A stretch of 62,726 bases of DNA from a virus. Positions 32,649 to 40,541 of the stretch are shown here, one piece after another. The notes beneath the pieces were generated by a model that worked only from the letters and a program-made list of their open reading frames with translations, ran no database searches and was not told the DNA's origin. Each line of letters starts with the position of its first letter. The first letter of the stretch is position 1. Position numbers and translations under genes: made by a program. The stretch is from positions 1 through 62,726 of the IMG/VR virus record IMGVR_UViG_3300028045_002632; one strand, given 5' to 3'.

Positions 32649-33392
32649 ATATTCTTTTATAATCTCTTGAGATATCCTGAATATATCTTTAAGCTCTAAG
32701 AAATTATTCTCTAAACTGTTTATATGCTGTTTTACTAATTTTAAATCTCTAGAGATGTCTTCTTTATTCAATTCTTGTTCTATTTTTTGCATGTCTTCTT
32801 TTAAGAATGCCGCTTTTTCAAGACAGCCTCTTAACATCCTGATAGAGTCTCTAATTTTAGCAGCTAATTCATAATTTTCGATACTAACAGCCTCATCCAT
32901 TAAATCGTTTAGGTAAAAATGACTGTCGTTGAATGCTCTTTTAATCTCATTAAAATAATTTACATTGTTTGATTCAAAACATTGAGTAGGTAATTTTCCT
33001 AAATGCTCCTTGTTGGATTCAATTATATCAAGTGCAATTTCAATTTCTTCTTTGAAGAAAGACAAACAATTGGAGCATCCCATCTTTGATTCTTTTGCAA
33101 TTTCTGCAAATGAGCACTCACATTCAGGGCAAATTTTAGCTTTGTTTTTTTTAGAGTCCCCGTCTATGCTTTCTACAGACTTAGAATTGCCTAAAATTTT
33201 TGACAAAGCGTTTATAAAATTTTTTATTTTTGACATATCTTCTTGTGCCACACTGTCTTGTCTAATTTTTGAAGAACAGTCAGAACATAGGGGAAAATTT
33301 CCGAATTTTCCATCTATACATGTGACAAATATTTCTTTCTTTTGAAAGCAGATTTTTCCAGAAATAGGACAAATAAATTTGTCAGACTTCAT
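32628..33392 (-). CDS. McsA-like protein (two zinc fingers plus UVR motif)
   Basis: 254 residues. First zinc site: CPISGKICF ... CSDC (residues about 8-40). Second zinc site: CPECECSFAEIAKESKMGCSNC (about 88-110). A UVR helix pair follows: LMDEAVSIENYELAAKIRDSI. This order matches McsA, the activator of the protein-arginine kinase McsB and partner of the ClpC unfoldase, although McsA is shorter (about 180) and the last 60 residues here are extra coiled coil. No kinase domain is encoded nearby, so it would have to act on the host's McsB/Clp system or an unseen partner. It overlaps the upstream secreted protein by 4 bases. Confidence 0.7.
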   Translation of the reverse strand: MKSDKFICPISGKICFQKKEIFVTCIDGKFGNFPLCSDCSSKIRQDSVAQEDMSKIKNFINALSKILGNSKSVESIDGDSKKNKAKICPECECSFAEIAKESKMGCSNCLSFFKEEIEIALDIIESNKEHLGKLPTQCFESNNVNYFNEIKRAFNDSHFYLNDLMDEAVSIENYELAAKIRDSIRMLRGCLEKAAFLKEDMQKIEQELNKEDISRDLKLVKQHINSLENNFLELKDIFRISQEIIKEYKNKGRQ

Positions 33393-34006
33393 CTATTTTC
33401 CTCTTTGATTAATTTTTCTTTAGAATTCCAATCTTGTATTCTTTTCAAATAAGCTTCTTGATCTTTTTCAGGAATTACATCTTTATGTTTTTCAAAAATT
33501 TTCTTAATTAGATTTTCATAATTTTTTGCATGCTTTTCTCTTAATGTCCTAAGAGATTTTCCATACTTTGATATATCTTTTTTGTTTGCAAGACGATTCA
33601 GATCTTCTCCTTCTCCTTCTCCTTCTCCTTCTTCTGACAAATCCTCTGCGTTATTATAAGAGTTAAACCACTTTGATTCTAAAGAGGACATTTTATTTCC
33701 ACAAAGCTCAGATTGCCAAAGGTAGAATAAGTCCTTTTTAAGATCAGATAGGTCCTTAAAATCTACTATTTCTCCAGTGGTTCTGTCCCTGATTTTTAAA
33801 CTCTTATAAACTTCTTCATTCGAGACATTGTTTACCCAATTTTCGTACTGCTTTAAAGCTTCGCCAAAGTGCTTAACTAAAGGTTTTGGTGCCTCTTGAA
33901 TGACTTTATTAACGGATTCATTTGGGTTTATAATTATAATCTGCCCGCTTGCGTTCGTAGACACAAAGAACATGAATAAAAAAAGTGTAAATCTAAGCAT
34001 AAACAT
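33389..34006 (-). CDS. Secreted Glu-rich protein
   Basis: 205 residues from ATG 34006 behind AAAGGA. A signal peptide (FTLFLFMFFVSTNASG) is followed by a helical domain. The segment around 130-138 is EEGEGEGEGED, from a CTTCTC-type microsatellite. The end is basic and helical. Unknown periplasmic role. Co-transcribed with the virion protein upstream. Confidence 0.65.
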   Translation of the reverse strand: MFMLRFTLFLFMFFVSTNASGQIIIINPNESVNKVIQEAPKPLVKHFGEALKQYENWVNNVSNEEVYKSLKIRDRTTGEIVDFKDLSDLKKDLFYLWQSELCGNKMSSLESKWFNSYNNAEDLSEEGEGEGEGEDLNRLANKKDISKYGKSLRTLREKHAKNYENLIKKIFEKHKDVIPEKDQEAYLKRIQDWNSKEKLIKEENR

Positions 34007-34018
34007 AAAAATCCTTTA

Positions 34019-34846
34019 TCATATAGTAGGAGTAGGGTTTCCATAAACTGCAAACTGAAACCCGTCAGGTTCAATAGGCGTTGCGCCCGCTGCTGTGACT
34101 CTCCTGACCCAAATTGGAATGCCATCAGAAGCATAGAAAGTGTTTGCAACGATTGGAGACTCAAATGTTGGATTCACAAAAACAACATCATTTGGAGCAT
34201 TTGTGTCAAAGTCTAACAAGTCAGCAATTGAATTTACTGGCGATCCGTTCGTTATTTTAGAAATGGAAAAAGTTGTGGCACCAGACATGTCATTGCTAAC
34301 TAAAGTTATCAATTCATGGTATCGATTATTGTCTTCCCCTTCAAAGCTTAAAGAAAAAGACGCACTCCCAGAAGCACTAGATGATGCGTTTGATACAACT
34401 CCACTTAAGGAAGTATTGTTATTTATCCCATCTTGTAAGTTTGCACTCCACACTGCCAAATCGGAGTCATAGGCTACAGTTACTGGGTCTCCTTCATAAG
34501 CTATAGTAAAAGTGCCAGGCAAGCCATCGATTCCCGATATATTTATCTGTTGAACATCAGTAGCTTCTTTGACTCCAATGGTTATTCCAGATCCACCAGA
34601 TATTTGAGAGTTTAAGTAAAAGATTGTATTATAAAGAGAGTCTATTCCATTCTGATTAAATATGTAAAAGCACCTATAGTCGGTTTTTCCAGCAACAGTT
34701 TCTTCTGGTGAGATGTTATCGAACAAATTGTTCACTAATCCCGAAATAGGAGAACTAGAAGGGTCTCCTCCAATGGAATTGCTCGGGTTCGAATTGCCCG
34801 ACCCACCAGACATAAAGTATACGATGTCTCCTGACACAATTGCCAT
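34019..34846 (-). CDS. Phage virion structural protein
   Basis: 275 residues behind AAAGGAAACTA. The N-terminal FMSGGSGNSNPSNSIGG ... NLFDNISPEETVAGKTDYRC is a pattern I recognise from structural proteins of many phages (S-G-G-x-x-N-x-N-P-x-x-S-I-G-G...L-F-D-x-x-S...Y-R-C), often labelled tail or capsid decoration protein. The remainder is beta-rich and Ser/Thr/Gly-rich. Confidence 0.75.
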   Translation of the reverse strand: MAIVSGDIVYFMSGGSGNSNPSNSIGGDPSSSPISGLVNNLFDNISPEETVAGKTDYRCFYIFNQNGIDSLYNTIFYLNSQISGGSGITIGVKEATDVQQINISGIDGLPGTFTIAYEGDPVTVAYDSDLAVWSANLQDGINNNTSLSGVVSNASSSASGSASFSLSFEGEDNNRYHELITLVSNDMSGATTFSISKITNGSPVNSIADLLDFDTNAPNDVVFVNPTFESPIVANTFYASDGIPIWVRRVTAAGATPIEPDGFQFAVYGNPTPTI

Positions 34847-34847
34847 A

Positions 34848-35147
34848 TTAGTTTCCTTTTTTCAATATGTACCTAATGTTTCTAGGTGTATATCCAGTTA
34901 GTTCTGCAATATGTCTTACATTAAACCCAGCGTCAGAGAGAGAAAAGACAGATTCGTGGTTGATAGGCATTCTGTTCGCAGGCATGCCGCTTCTCTGAAG
35001 TACTCTATATATTTCAGCTACAGATTTCCCAGTTTTTTCAGATATTTCTTTAACCTTTAAGCTTGGTTGATGCATGTACATATTTGCAATCTCTACATCA
35101 TGAAATTGGTAGTTTTCGTTTAAAATAAATTCTCTAAAATTCAACAT
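34848..35147 (-). CDS. Helix-turn-helix protein with targeting-like N-terminus
   Basis: 99 residues. Starts MLNFREFILNENYQ, a good tag match. Two HTH-like segments follow: VKEISEKTGKSVAEIYRVLQ (about 32-51) and LSDAGFNVRHIAELTGYTPRNI (about 70-92), resembling tandem Sigma-70 region 4/resolvase-type HTHs. A tagged DNA-binding protein could be packaged with the genome. CCTAAATA lies 7 bases before the ATG and no Shine-Dalgarno is seen. Confidence 0.72.
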   Translation of the reverse strand: MLNFREFILNENYQFHDVEIANMYMHQPSLKVKEISEKTGKSVAEIYRVLQRSGMPANRMPINHESVFSLSDAGFNVRHIAELTGYTPRNIRYILKKGN

Positions 35148-35154
35148 AACACTT

Positions 35155-35162
35155 TATTTAGG
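35155..35162 (-). promoter_or_regulatory. CCTAAATA box 7 bases before the tagged HTH gene
   Basis: Minus-strand reading CCTAAATA-AAGTGTT-ATG; same core as the other late-promoter candidates, and no Shine-Dalgarno. Confidence 0.35.
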
Positions 35163-35226
35163 GTTTTCATAATATTTTCTATTCATCATAATGATTTAAA
35201 TTTAGATTATGCATGAGGACCCAATA

Positions 35227-35991
35227 ATGAAAATTATGAAAAATAAAGTTAAAATAAAGTGGTTTTCCGAGAAGCAAAGATTGTTGCAAGGCGTTAAAAA
35301 AGGGCTTCAATTTGCATTTGTTTCTCAAAAAAATGAGCAATGCATGCCCCTTGCGTATTGTAAAGATTACTTACAAGACGCAATACAGGCACATCTTTTA
35401 AACAAGAAAAAGAAGAAATATGGTTTCGTTTACGACCCAGAAGTGCATCCTAAAATTTGCATAGAAAAATGCAAATTGCTAGTAGCACATGATAAAGACA
35501 AAAACTTTAAAGACAACGTGCCCAAATGCTTGATGTTCTTGAATCAAATCGAAGACCGACTAGGGATAAAAAAGACAGTCGCTCGATGCGTATCAAATCC
35601 AGAAAAGAAGTATCTAAATGAAAAGGCTTGGGTTTTTACAGGAAGCAAAAGGTGGCTAAAAAGCCCTCCAATGATTTCTCTTTACGCTTTGCTTATTAGA
35701 GTTGGATTTTCACATAAGCCCGACGAAAGTTTCATGGCCACGATTCACGACATATGCGAAAACGAAAGGCCAACATACCAATCCGTTGATAAGTTTAGAC
35801 TCAGAACCGCCAAGAAAGGGTTTTACAGAATTCTAGTGCATGGAGACAAAAAGATATTTCACAGAAAAATAGAAGATAATTATCCAAGTGATATAGACAT
35901 TCACACCATGCATAATAAAATGGGAATAAGTGCTTTTTCTTCGAATGTTGCGTGTGAGAAAATGCCACACTGGTATAGGCTTTTTAAATGA
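35227..35991 (+). CDS. Unknown protein upstream of the amidoligase
   Basis: 254 residues. I chose ATG 35227 because GAGG stands 8 bases before it; ATG 35209 is possible. Basic throughout (over 15 per cent lysine), mixed alpha-beta, with RVSNPEKKYLNEKAWVFT-type segments and paired Cys residues (ICIEKCKLL, VARCVS). No domain recognised. It is 10 bases upstream of the amidoligase and likely part of the same cassette. Confidence 0.65.
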   Translation: MKIMKNKVKIKWFSEKQRLLQGVKKGLQFAFVSQKNEQCMPLAYCKDYLQDAIQAHLLNKKKKKYGFVYDPEVHPKICIEKCKLLVAHDKDKNFKDNVPKCLMFLNQIEDRLGIKKTVARCVSNPEKKYLNEKAWVFTGSKRWLKSPPMISLYALLIRVGFSHKPDESFMATIHDICENERPTYQSVDKFRLRTAKKGFYRILVHGDKKIFHRKIEDNYPSDIDIHTMHNKMGISAFSSNVACEKMPHWYRLFK

Positions 35992-36001
35992 TAGGAAAAA
36001 T

Positions 36002-36952
36002 ATGATTTCGTTTGGAAGTGATCCTGAGTTTATCCTCAAAAGTAATGCAGGCATTCAGAGTGCAATTGGGATTGTGCCAGGCAGCAAAGAAAAAAGGCAC
36101 AAAGCAGAAGGTCATTCTTTTTTTCATGACAACGTACTCGCAGAGTGCTCGATAAAGCCAGCCTATAGCAAGGAAGAAGCAATTGAAAACTTTAGAGAAT
36201 GCTTTCAATTGTATTCCGAACTTGTGAAACCATATGAGCTTTGGTGTAAATCAAGTGCTCGATTTCCAAGCGAAGCATTAAAGCACCCAGAAGCTCTTGA
36301 AATGGGATGCAAAAGAGAAGCATGTGCATACGAGCTTGATTGGGTTGAGCCAGATGAGACTTTTTTCCACAGAAGCAACTTAAGGACGGCAGGGGGACAT
36401 ATTCATCTGGGTCATGAAATTCTAAAAAATCAATTGGTAAGAATAAGAACTGTCAGGATGATGGATTTGTTCTTGGGAATTCCATCTATTTTCTTAGATG
36501 GTGACAAAGCAAGCAAAGAAAGAAAAAAAATATACGGAGAAGCTGGAAGGTTTCGTGAGCCTTTGCACGGATTAGAATATAGAACCTTAAGTAATTTTTG
36601 GTTAGCGACTCCAGAGCTTGTTGGCTTAATGTATGATCTTTCAAATTTTACAGTTGAATTTGTGAAAGACAACAGGGACGAAAAATACTGGAATATAGAT
36701 TATAAAAAACTAGAGAGTGATGAGTTTTGGAATGAAGACGGCGATCCAGTAAATTGCCACTCTTGTACTGGATACAGTTCTAAAAGACTTCGGGATGCTA
36801 TAAAAAAATCCAATAAATCAACGGCGATAGAAGGCGGTTTTTTGAAGATTTTAGAAAATGAACTTCCTAAACACCTTTACGAAAGAATATCGAAACATAT
36901 TGGCTATAGTAAGGTTTCTGAAAACTTGTTTGAATGGGGAATTACGTGTTAA
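36002..36952 (+). CDS. COOH-NH2 ligase (phiEco32-type amidoligase)
   Basis: 316 residues from ATG 36002; the longer reading from 35930 overlaps the previous gene. MISFGSDPEFILKS is the G-S-D-P-E-F hallmark of the glutamine-synthetase-fold ligases described in phiEco32-like phages. FFHDNVLAECSIKPAYSKEE supplies the catalytic E/N, and AGGHIHLGH plus GLEYRTLSNFW supply the His and Arg expected around ATP and metal. These enzymes join a carboxyl to an amine using ATP, probably on a peptide or amino-acid-like substrate. The overlapping esterase gene downstream suggests a two-step modification. Confidence 0.82.
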   Translation: MISFGSDPEFILKSNAGIQSAIGIVPGSKEKRHKAEGHSFFHDNVLAECSIKPAYSKEEAIENFRECFQLYSELVKPYELWCKSSARFPSEALKHPEALEMGCKREACAYELDWVEPDETFFHRSNLRTAGGHIHLGHEILKNQLVRIRTVRMMDLFLGIPSIFLDGDKASKERKKIYGEAGRFREPLHGLEYRTLSNFWLATPELVGLMYDLSNFTVEFVKDNRDEKYWNIDYKKLESDEFWNEDGDPVNCHSCTGYSSKRLRDAIKKSNKSTAIEGGFLKILENELPKHLYERISKHIGYSKVSENLFEWGITC

Positions 36953-37608
36953 ACATTTACCGCAGCGGCTTGTCTACAAATTGTGATTCTTGTGTTCTTT
37001 GCATTCCGGGCAGGGGGCAGCATGGGCGGATAATTGCAGATTATTATTCATCTAAAGTAACAAAAAATACTGCAATAGTTGCTCCCACTCCAAAAGATTT
37101 TGAGTGGTATCCTTTACCAAACGGTTTAAAAGATCAGAGAAGATCTGTTCAAGGGATACAAAAGGCTGCTGAATGGCTTGAACGTCTACTCGATAACGAT
37201 CTGCAAGATGTTCCAAGAAACAGAATTGTTTTATCTGGATTTTCTGCTGGTGGTGTTATGGCTCTAGAGCTTGCTTCTAGAACAGAAAGTCCATTTGCTG
37301 GTGTTATTTGTCATGCAGGAGCGATTTTGGACACAGAAGGCGTTAAAGAATGCAGTGAAGAAAAGAAAAATATGCCGATTTGGTTATATCACCAAAAAGA
37401 TGACGAAGTGTTCTCGTGGGATGAAAGATATGTTCCCATGAAAAATACTTTAATTACAAAAAGATACAACACAAATTCCTATGAGTCAACTTTTGGGAAC
37501 CACACAATTCTCGAACAACATGGAAATCATGTAAAACAAGTTTTAGACTATTGTTTCTTTTCTGAGATTTCTCACAAGCCCTCTAACGTCAACATCTCTA
37601 CAACTTGA
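36934..37608 (+). CDS. Alpha/beta hydrolase (carboxylesterase type)
   Basis: 224 residues. The ATG lies inside the end of the amidoligase gene (19-base overlap); GTG 36946 is an alternative. Nucleophile elbow GFSAGG; acid in HQKDDEVFSWDE; His near FGNHTILEQHGNH. CVLCIPGRGQHGRIIADYY is the oxyanion strand, typical of the phospholipase/carboxylesterase family. No signal peptide, so cytoplasmic. Its last 66 bases overlap the convergent primase gene. Probably hydrolyses an ester or thioester linked to the amidoligase product. Confidence 0.8.
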   Translation: MGNYVLNIYRSGLSTNCDSCVLCIPGRGQHGRIIADYYSSKVTKNTAIVAPTPKDFEWYPLPNGLKDQRRSVQGIQKAAEWLERLLDNDLQDVPRNRIVLSGFSAGGVMALELASRTESPFAGVICHAGAILDTEGVKECSEEKKNMPIWLYHQKDDEVFSWDERYVPMKNTLITKRYNTNSYESTFGNHTILEQHGNHVKQVLDYCFFSEISHKPSNVNISTT

Positions 37609-38313
37609 ACATGACCAATCAAAGCCTAGAGTCTTAAAGGCAATGAATTCAAAATGCAATCTTTTAGAGTGTAAAAATTGTATATTTTCACAAACAGGAC
37701 ACCAAAGTTTCGAGTGTCCTGGCTTCACGTCGTAGTTAAATTTTAAATTGTTTTTTAGGTATTGAGCCGTAGGAATGATTTTAGAGACATGATTTACGTT
37801 GAACTTTACTTTTTCTTTAGTTGACTTTTTCTTTTTTATCTTTGATATTTTCAATACATCCCTAAGCTCTTTCGGCATTTCAGGGATTTCTTCACACCAC
37901 TCAATCCATTCGTATCTCTTTCCACTTTCGTGCTGACTTGGAGGGAATACAGACTGGTGATTTGATCCTCTAAATTCTATCTTCTTAAAATGGGCAATCG
38001 TTATCTTAGGATCTGGACTCCGAAACAAGTGGTGAACTGACTTTAGGCTTTTATATTTGGGGTGATCTATCCCGCTGCAAACTTCGTTTAATAGCTTATT
38101 TGCTTCAGGAGAGTCGCCTTCTACGTCCATTACCTCTCCCAGAAGCACTCCAATATTTGCTCCAGGATACTTTTTGAACGATTCTTGGCACCTTTTCCTA
38201 GACCACCCAACATTCCACTGTTTCCCTATTGGTTTCTTAGTTCCCCAATAAAGCGGTATTGGCTTAAGACCATGCTTCAAATATGCATTTACAAAATCTC
38301 TGCTTGAAAACAT
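37543..38313 (-). CDS. Prim-Pol-like primase/polymerase domain protein with zinc ribbon
   Basis: 256 residues from ATG 38313 (MFSSRDFVNAYLKHGLKPIP). The N-terminal two-thirds resemble the bifunctional DNA primase/polymerase (AEP superfamily): WGTKKPIGKQWN, GANIGVLLGEVMDVEGDSPE (the acidic D-x-E metal-binding pair), LKSVHHLFRSPD and FRGSNHQSVFPPSQHESG (His and Gly of the nucleotide pocket). The C-terminus has a CxxC...CxxC zinc ribbon (CPVCENIQF, CSSCRDV). No helicase domain follows, so it would work with another phage helicase. Likely primes replication or fills gaps. Confidence 0.78.
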   Translation of the reverse strand: MFSSRDFVNAYLKHGLKPIPLYWGTKKPIGKQWNVGWSRKRCQESFKKYPGANIGVLLGEVMDVEGDSPEANKLLNEVCSGIDHPKYKSLKSVHHLFRSPDPKITIAHFKKIEFRGSNHQSVFPPSQHESGKRYEWIEWCEEIPEMPKELRDVLKISKIKKKKSTKEKVKFNVNHVSKIIPTAQYLKNNLKFNYDVKPGHSKLWCPVCENIQFLHSKRLHFEFIAFKTLGFDWSCSSCRDVDVRGLVRNLRKETIV

Positions 38314-38318
38314 AAATA
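38311..38318 (+). promoter_or_regulatory. CATAAATA late-promoter-like box
   Basis: CATAAATA-GTACT-ATG. Its first three bases are also the complement of the primase start codon, so the two divergent genes begin within 11 bases of each other. Confidence 0.5.
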
Positions 38319-38323
38319 GTACT

Positions 38324-38464
38324 ATGGAAAAAACAAGTTTTAAAAAATGGCTTGAAGATAACAGTCTAAAATATGATATCAAGTTTGACAAGTCAAAGAA
38401 GAAAAGAATTGCCTTAAAAAAGCGACTAAAGCCTGTAGTAAGACCCTCTAGGACATATACTTGA
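38324..38464 (+). CDS. Small basic protein with targeting-like motif
   Basis: 46 residues: MEKTSFKKWLEDNS tag, then a lysine/arginine-rich tail (KKKRIALKKRLKPVVRPSR). It overlaps nothing useful on the other strand. It pairs with the proteins at 12087 and 56632 as tiny tag-plus-basic-tail products, which fit DNA-binding internal head peptides. No Shine-Dalgarno is visible; a TAAATA box sits 5 bases upstream. Confidence 0.7.
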   Translation: MEKTSFKKWLEDNSLKYDIKFDKSKKKRIALKKRLKPVVRPSRTYT

Positions 38465-38466
38465 TG

Positions 38467-38607
38467 TCACGGCCTTCCTTTGATTGCCTGCCTGATTTCA
38501 TTTTTTTTCAAATCTTCTACTTTTATATTGTTTCTATGTGCCCAATCTACTATTTTTATTATTATATGTTCTTTTTCTTTTTTCCAGTAATTTACAAAAA
38601 CATCCAT
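38467..38607 (-). CDS. Small helical protein
   Basis: 46 residues from ATG 38607, with GAGGATTC upstream. Starts MDVFVNYWKKEKEHIIIKIV and ends with a basic AIKGRP. One amphipathic helix, no cysteine. It stops 3 bases from the convergent tagged gene. Real but unassigned. Confidence 0.5.
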   Translation of the reverse strand: MDVFVNYWKKEKEHIIIKIVDWAHRNNIKVEDLKKNEIRQAIKGRP

Positions 38608-38681
38608 AATGAATCCTCTTAAATGATTCTAGTAATTTTATCAAAGAATAAAAAATACACAATAGAAATAAAAGGTTAAAA

Positions 38682-39605
38682 ATGAAAATATTAGTTACTG
38701 GCGGAACTGGATTTGTAGGATCAAATTTGACAAACGCATTGGTTCAAGATTCAAGTAATTGCGTTGTAGTAACTGGGAACAAAACAGAATCGAACCCCAG
38801 TGGCAATGTAAAAGTTTTGACCACTCATTTAAACGGATTGGATTGGCCTTTCTTGAATGGAATAGATGTTGTATTTCATCAAGCTGCTGATAATGACACA
38901 CAAAGCAAAGACTACAGAGAAATGTTTAAAGCAAACGTCTGGTCTGCTATAGAGTTGTTTGAAAGAATGTACGAGCAAGGATGCCGCAAGTTTGTGTTTG
39001 CGTCTTCTACTGCAATCTACGGAGACAATCCTGCTCCTTATTTGGAGGACTCTCCAATAAAGCCAAACCCTTTAACATTTTATGCGGAATCAAAATTAGA
39101 ATTTGAAAAATGGGTTCTTGAATGGGCTTCTCAAAATGAGGCAAGTGTAGCAGGTCTTAGATATTGCAATGTTTACGGCCCAGGAGAGTACCACAAAGGC
39201 AAAAGGGCAAGCATGATTTATCAATTAATCAAACAGATGAAAGAAGGAAGTAATCCAAAAATATTTAAAGATGGAGAACAAAAAAGAGACTGGATATATG
39301 TTAAAGATGTAGTTGAAGCCAATATGATGGCTTTGGACTATGTCTCAAAGGGAAACAGTGGAATTTTCAACATGGGCACTGGAGTTGCCACTACTTTTAA
39401 TGAAATCATAAAATTGATAAGCGATGCTCTTGTGCAAGAAGGGAAGTTAAAAGAGGGATTCAAGCCAGAATACATTGACTGTCCGTTTATGGACTCGTTT
39501 CAAGGACACACTGAGTGTGATATGAAAAAAGCGGAAACCCAATTGGGTTTCCGCTCTAAATGGAATATAAAAAATGGAATAAAGGATTTTATAAACTACG
39601 TTTAA
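38682..39605 (+). CDS. NAD-dependent sugar epimerase, ADP-heptose 6-epimerase-like
   Basis: 307 residues behind AAAAGGTTAAAA. Rossmann start MKILVTGGTGFVGSNL; catalytic Ser in VFASSTAIYG; Tyr and Lys in TFYAESKLEFEKW. The segment GLRYCNVYGPGEYHKGKRAS, then IFKDGEQKRDWIYVKDVVEA, matches the HldD/RfaD family better than UDP-glucose 4-epimerase. HldD converts ADP-D-glycero-manno-heptose to the L-glycero form for LPS core. The GT9 transferases here would be suitable users. The gene's last 75 bases hold a palindrome that acts as a terminator for the opposite strand. Confidence 0.85.
   Translation: MKILVTGGTGFVGSNLTNALVQDSSNCVVVTGNKTESNPSGNVKVLTTHLNGLDWPFLNGIDVVFHQAADNDTQSKDYREMFKANVWSAIELFERMYEQGCRKFVFASSTAIYGDNPAPYLEDSPIKPNPLTFYAESKLEFEKWVLEWASQNEASVAGLRYCNVYGPGEYHKGKRASMIYQLIKQMKEGSNPKIFKDGEQKRDWIYVKDVVEANMMALDYVSKGNSGIFNMGTGVATTFNEIIKLISDALVQEGKLKEGFKPEYIDCPFMDSFQGHTECDMKKAETQLGFRSKWNIKNGIKDFINYV
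39530..39555 (-). terminator. Terminator for the minus-strand gene embedded in the epimerase gene
   Basis: AGCGGAAACCC-AATT-GGGTTTCCGCT, an 11-bp perfect stem. On the minus strand it is followed by TTTTTT, so it terminates transcription of the gene that ends at 39602. Confidence 0.75.
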
Positions 39606-40453
39606 AATCCAAATCTTTGCTGTGGAGCGTGTCCTACCTCTCCAGGGCCTGGCTCTTCAGTAGCACCTGACTCGTCTCGTTGAGTCTGGATGAGCATGTC
39701 TTCTTCGATAGGCATGCCGTCCCAATTTTTAGTATTGGTAAAGGTAGTCATTGTTTCGACGCTATTCAACCAAGATTCTTCCTCAGAAGATTCTTTCATA
39801 CCCTTTTTCATCTTTTTGCCGGATTTCTTTTTCATCATCTTCATTTCTTCTTCTGAATCTTCTTCTGAATCTTCTTCTGAATCTTTTGAATCTTTTGAAT
39901 CTTTTATACACTTGTCGTCATCGTCATCGTCGTCAACTTCGATTTCGATTTCTTCTTCTTCTGTGTCCATTTCGTCATCCATGGACTTCTTCATTTTTTT
40001 GACTTCGGATAAAATGTCTTCCATTTCTTCGATCATGTTTTCCAGTTCAACATGCTCCTTCATCTTCTTTGACATTTTTCTCTTCATGCCTTTCATTTTT
40101 TTCAATTTAGCTTTTTTCATTTTTTCATAGAAAGAAAGGTCTTTATCGTCGTCTTTATCGTCGTCTTTATCGTCGTCTTTAGGTTTGTCCTTTGGAGGAG
40201 CATCATCGCCATCTACGATTTCTCCATCTCCAGTTTCGGCATCTTCTTCATCTTCTTCATCTTCCTTCTTCTTCTTCTTCTTCTTCATTCTTTTTTTCAT
40301 TTCCTCAAGTACATCCTCATCGCTGAGGTCTGAAAATGTCTGGAATTGGCTGACGATACCGCCAACGGTGGAACGTGAAGAAACCCCTAGATTTGTTGAA
40401 AAAGATTCATTCATCAAATCATTAATTTTCTTCCACTCTTTATAGTTTTGCAT
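39602..40453 (-). CDS. Highly charged scaffold-like protein with targeting-like motif
   Basis: 283 residues from ATG 40453 behind GGAGAATAAAA. Starts MQNYKEWKKINDLMNES. The middle 200 residues consist of alternating Lys-rich (KKRMKKKKKKK) and Asp/Glu-rich (DDDKDDDKDDDKD; SEEDSEEDSEEE) blocks with several coiled-coil-like Met/Lys stretches. C-terminal 60 residues are Gly/Pro/Gln-rich (QQRFGF end). Such composition suits a prohead core or scaffolding protein that is removed during maturation. The acidic repeats reflect TCTTCT and CTTCTT microsatellites. Confidence 0.72.
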   Translation of the reverse strand: MQNYKEWKKINDLMNESFSTNLGVSSRSTVGGIVSQFQTFSDLSDEDVLEEMKKRMKKKKKKKEDEEDEEDAETGDGEIVDGDDAPPKDKPKDDDKDDDKDDDKDLSFYEKMKKAKLKKMKGMKRKMSKKMKEHVELENMIEEMEDILSEVKKMKKSMDDEMDTEEEEIEIEVDDDDDDDKCIKDSKDSKDSEEDSEEDSEEEMKMMKKKSGKKMKKGMKESSEEESWLNSVETMTTFTNTKNWDGMPIEEDMLIQTQRDESGATEEPGPGEVGHAPQQRFGF

Positions 40454-40509
40454 TTTTATTCTCCATTTCAATAGCATGGCCATTAATAGCCCATTTAAAC
40501 TATATACGT

Positions 40510-40517
40510 TATAAATC
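40510..40517 (+). promoter_or_regulatory. TATAAATC late-promoter-like box
   Basis: Seven of eight bases match TATAAATA, 24 bases before the ATG at 40542. Spacing allows a short leader. Confidence 0.35.
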
Positions 40518-40541
40518 TACATTTTTTCAATAGATTATAAA

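Noticed and set aside
34790-34805. GGGTTCGAATTGCCC, resembling a tRNA T-loop
   Set aside because: It lies within a structural gene, and no matching acceptor, D or anticodon arms surround it.
39690-40445. Ser/Phe-rich plus-strand frames
   Set aside because: Antisense shadows of the Lys/Glu-rich tagged gene.
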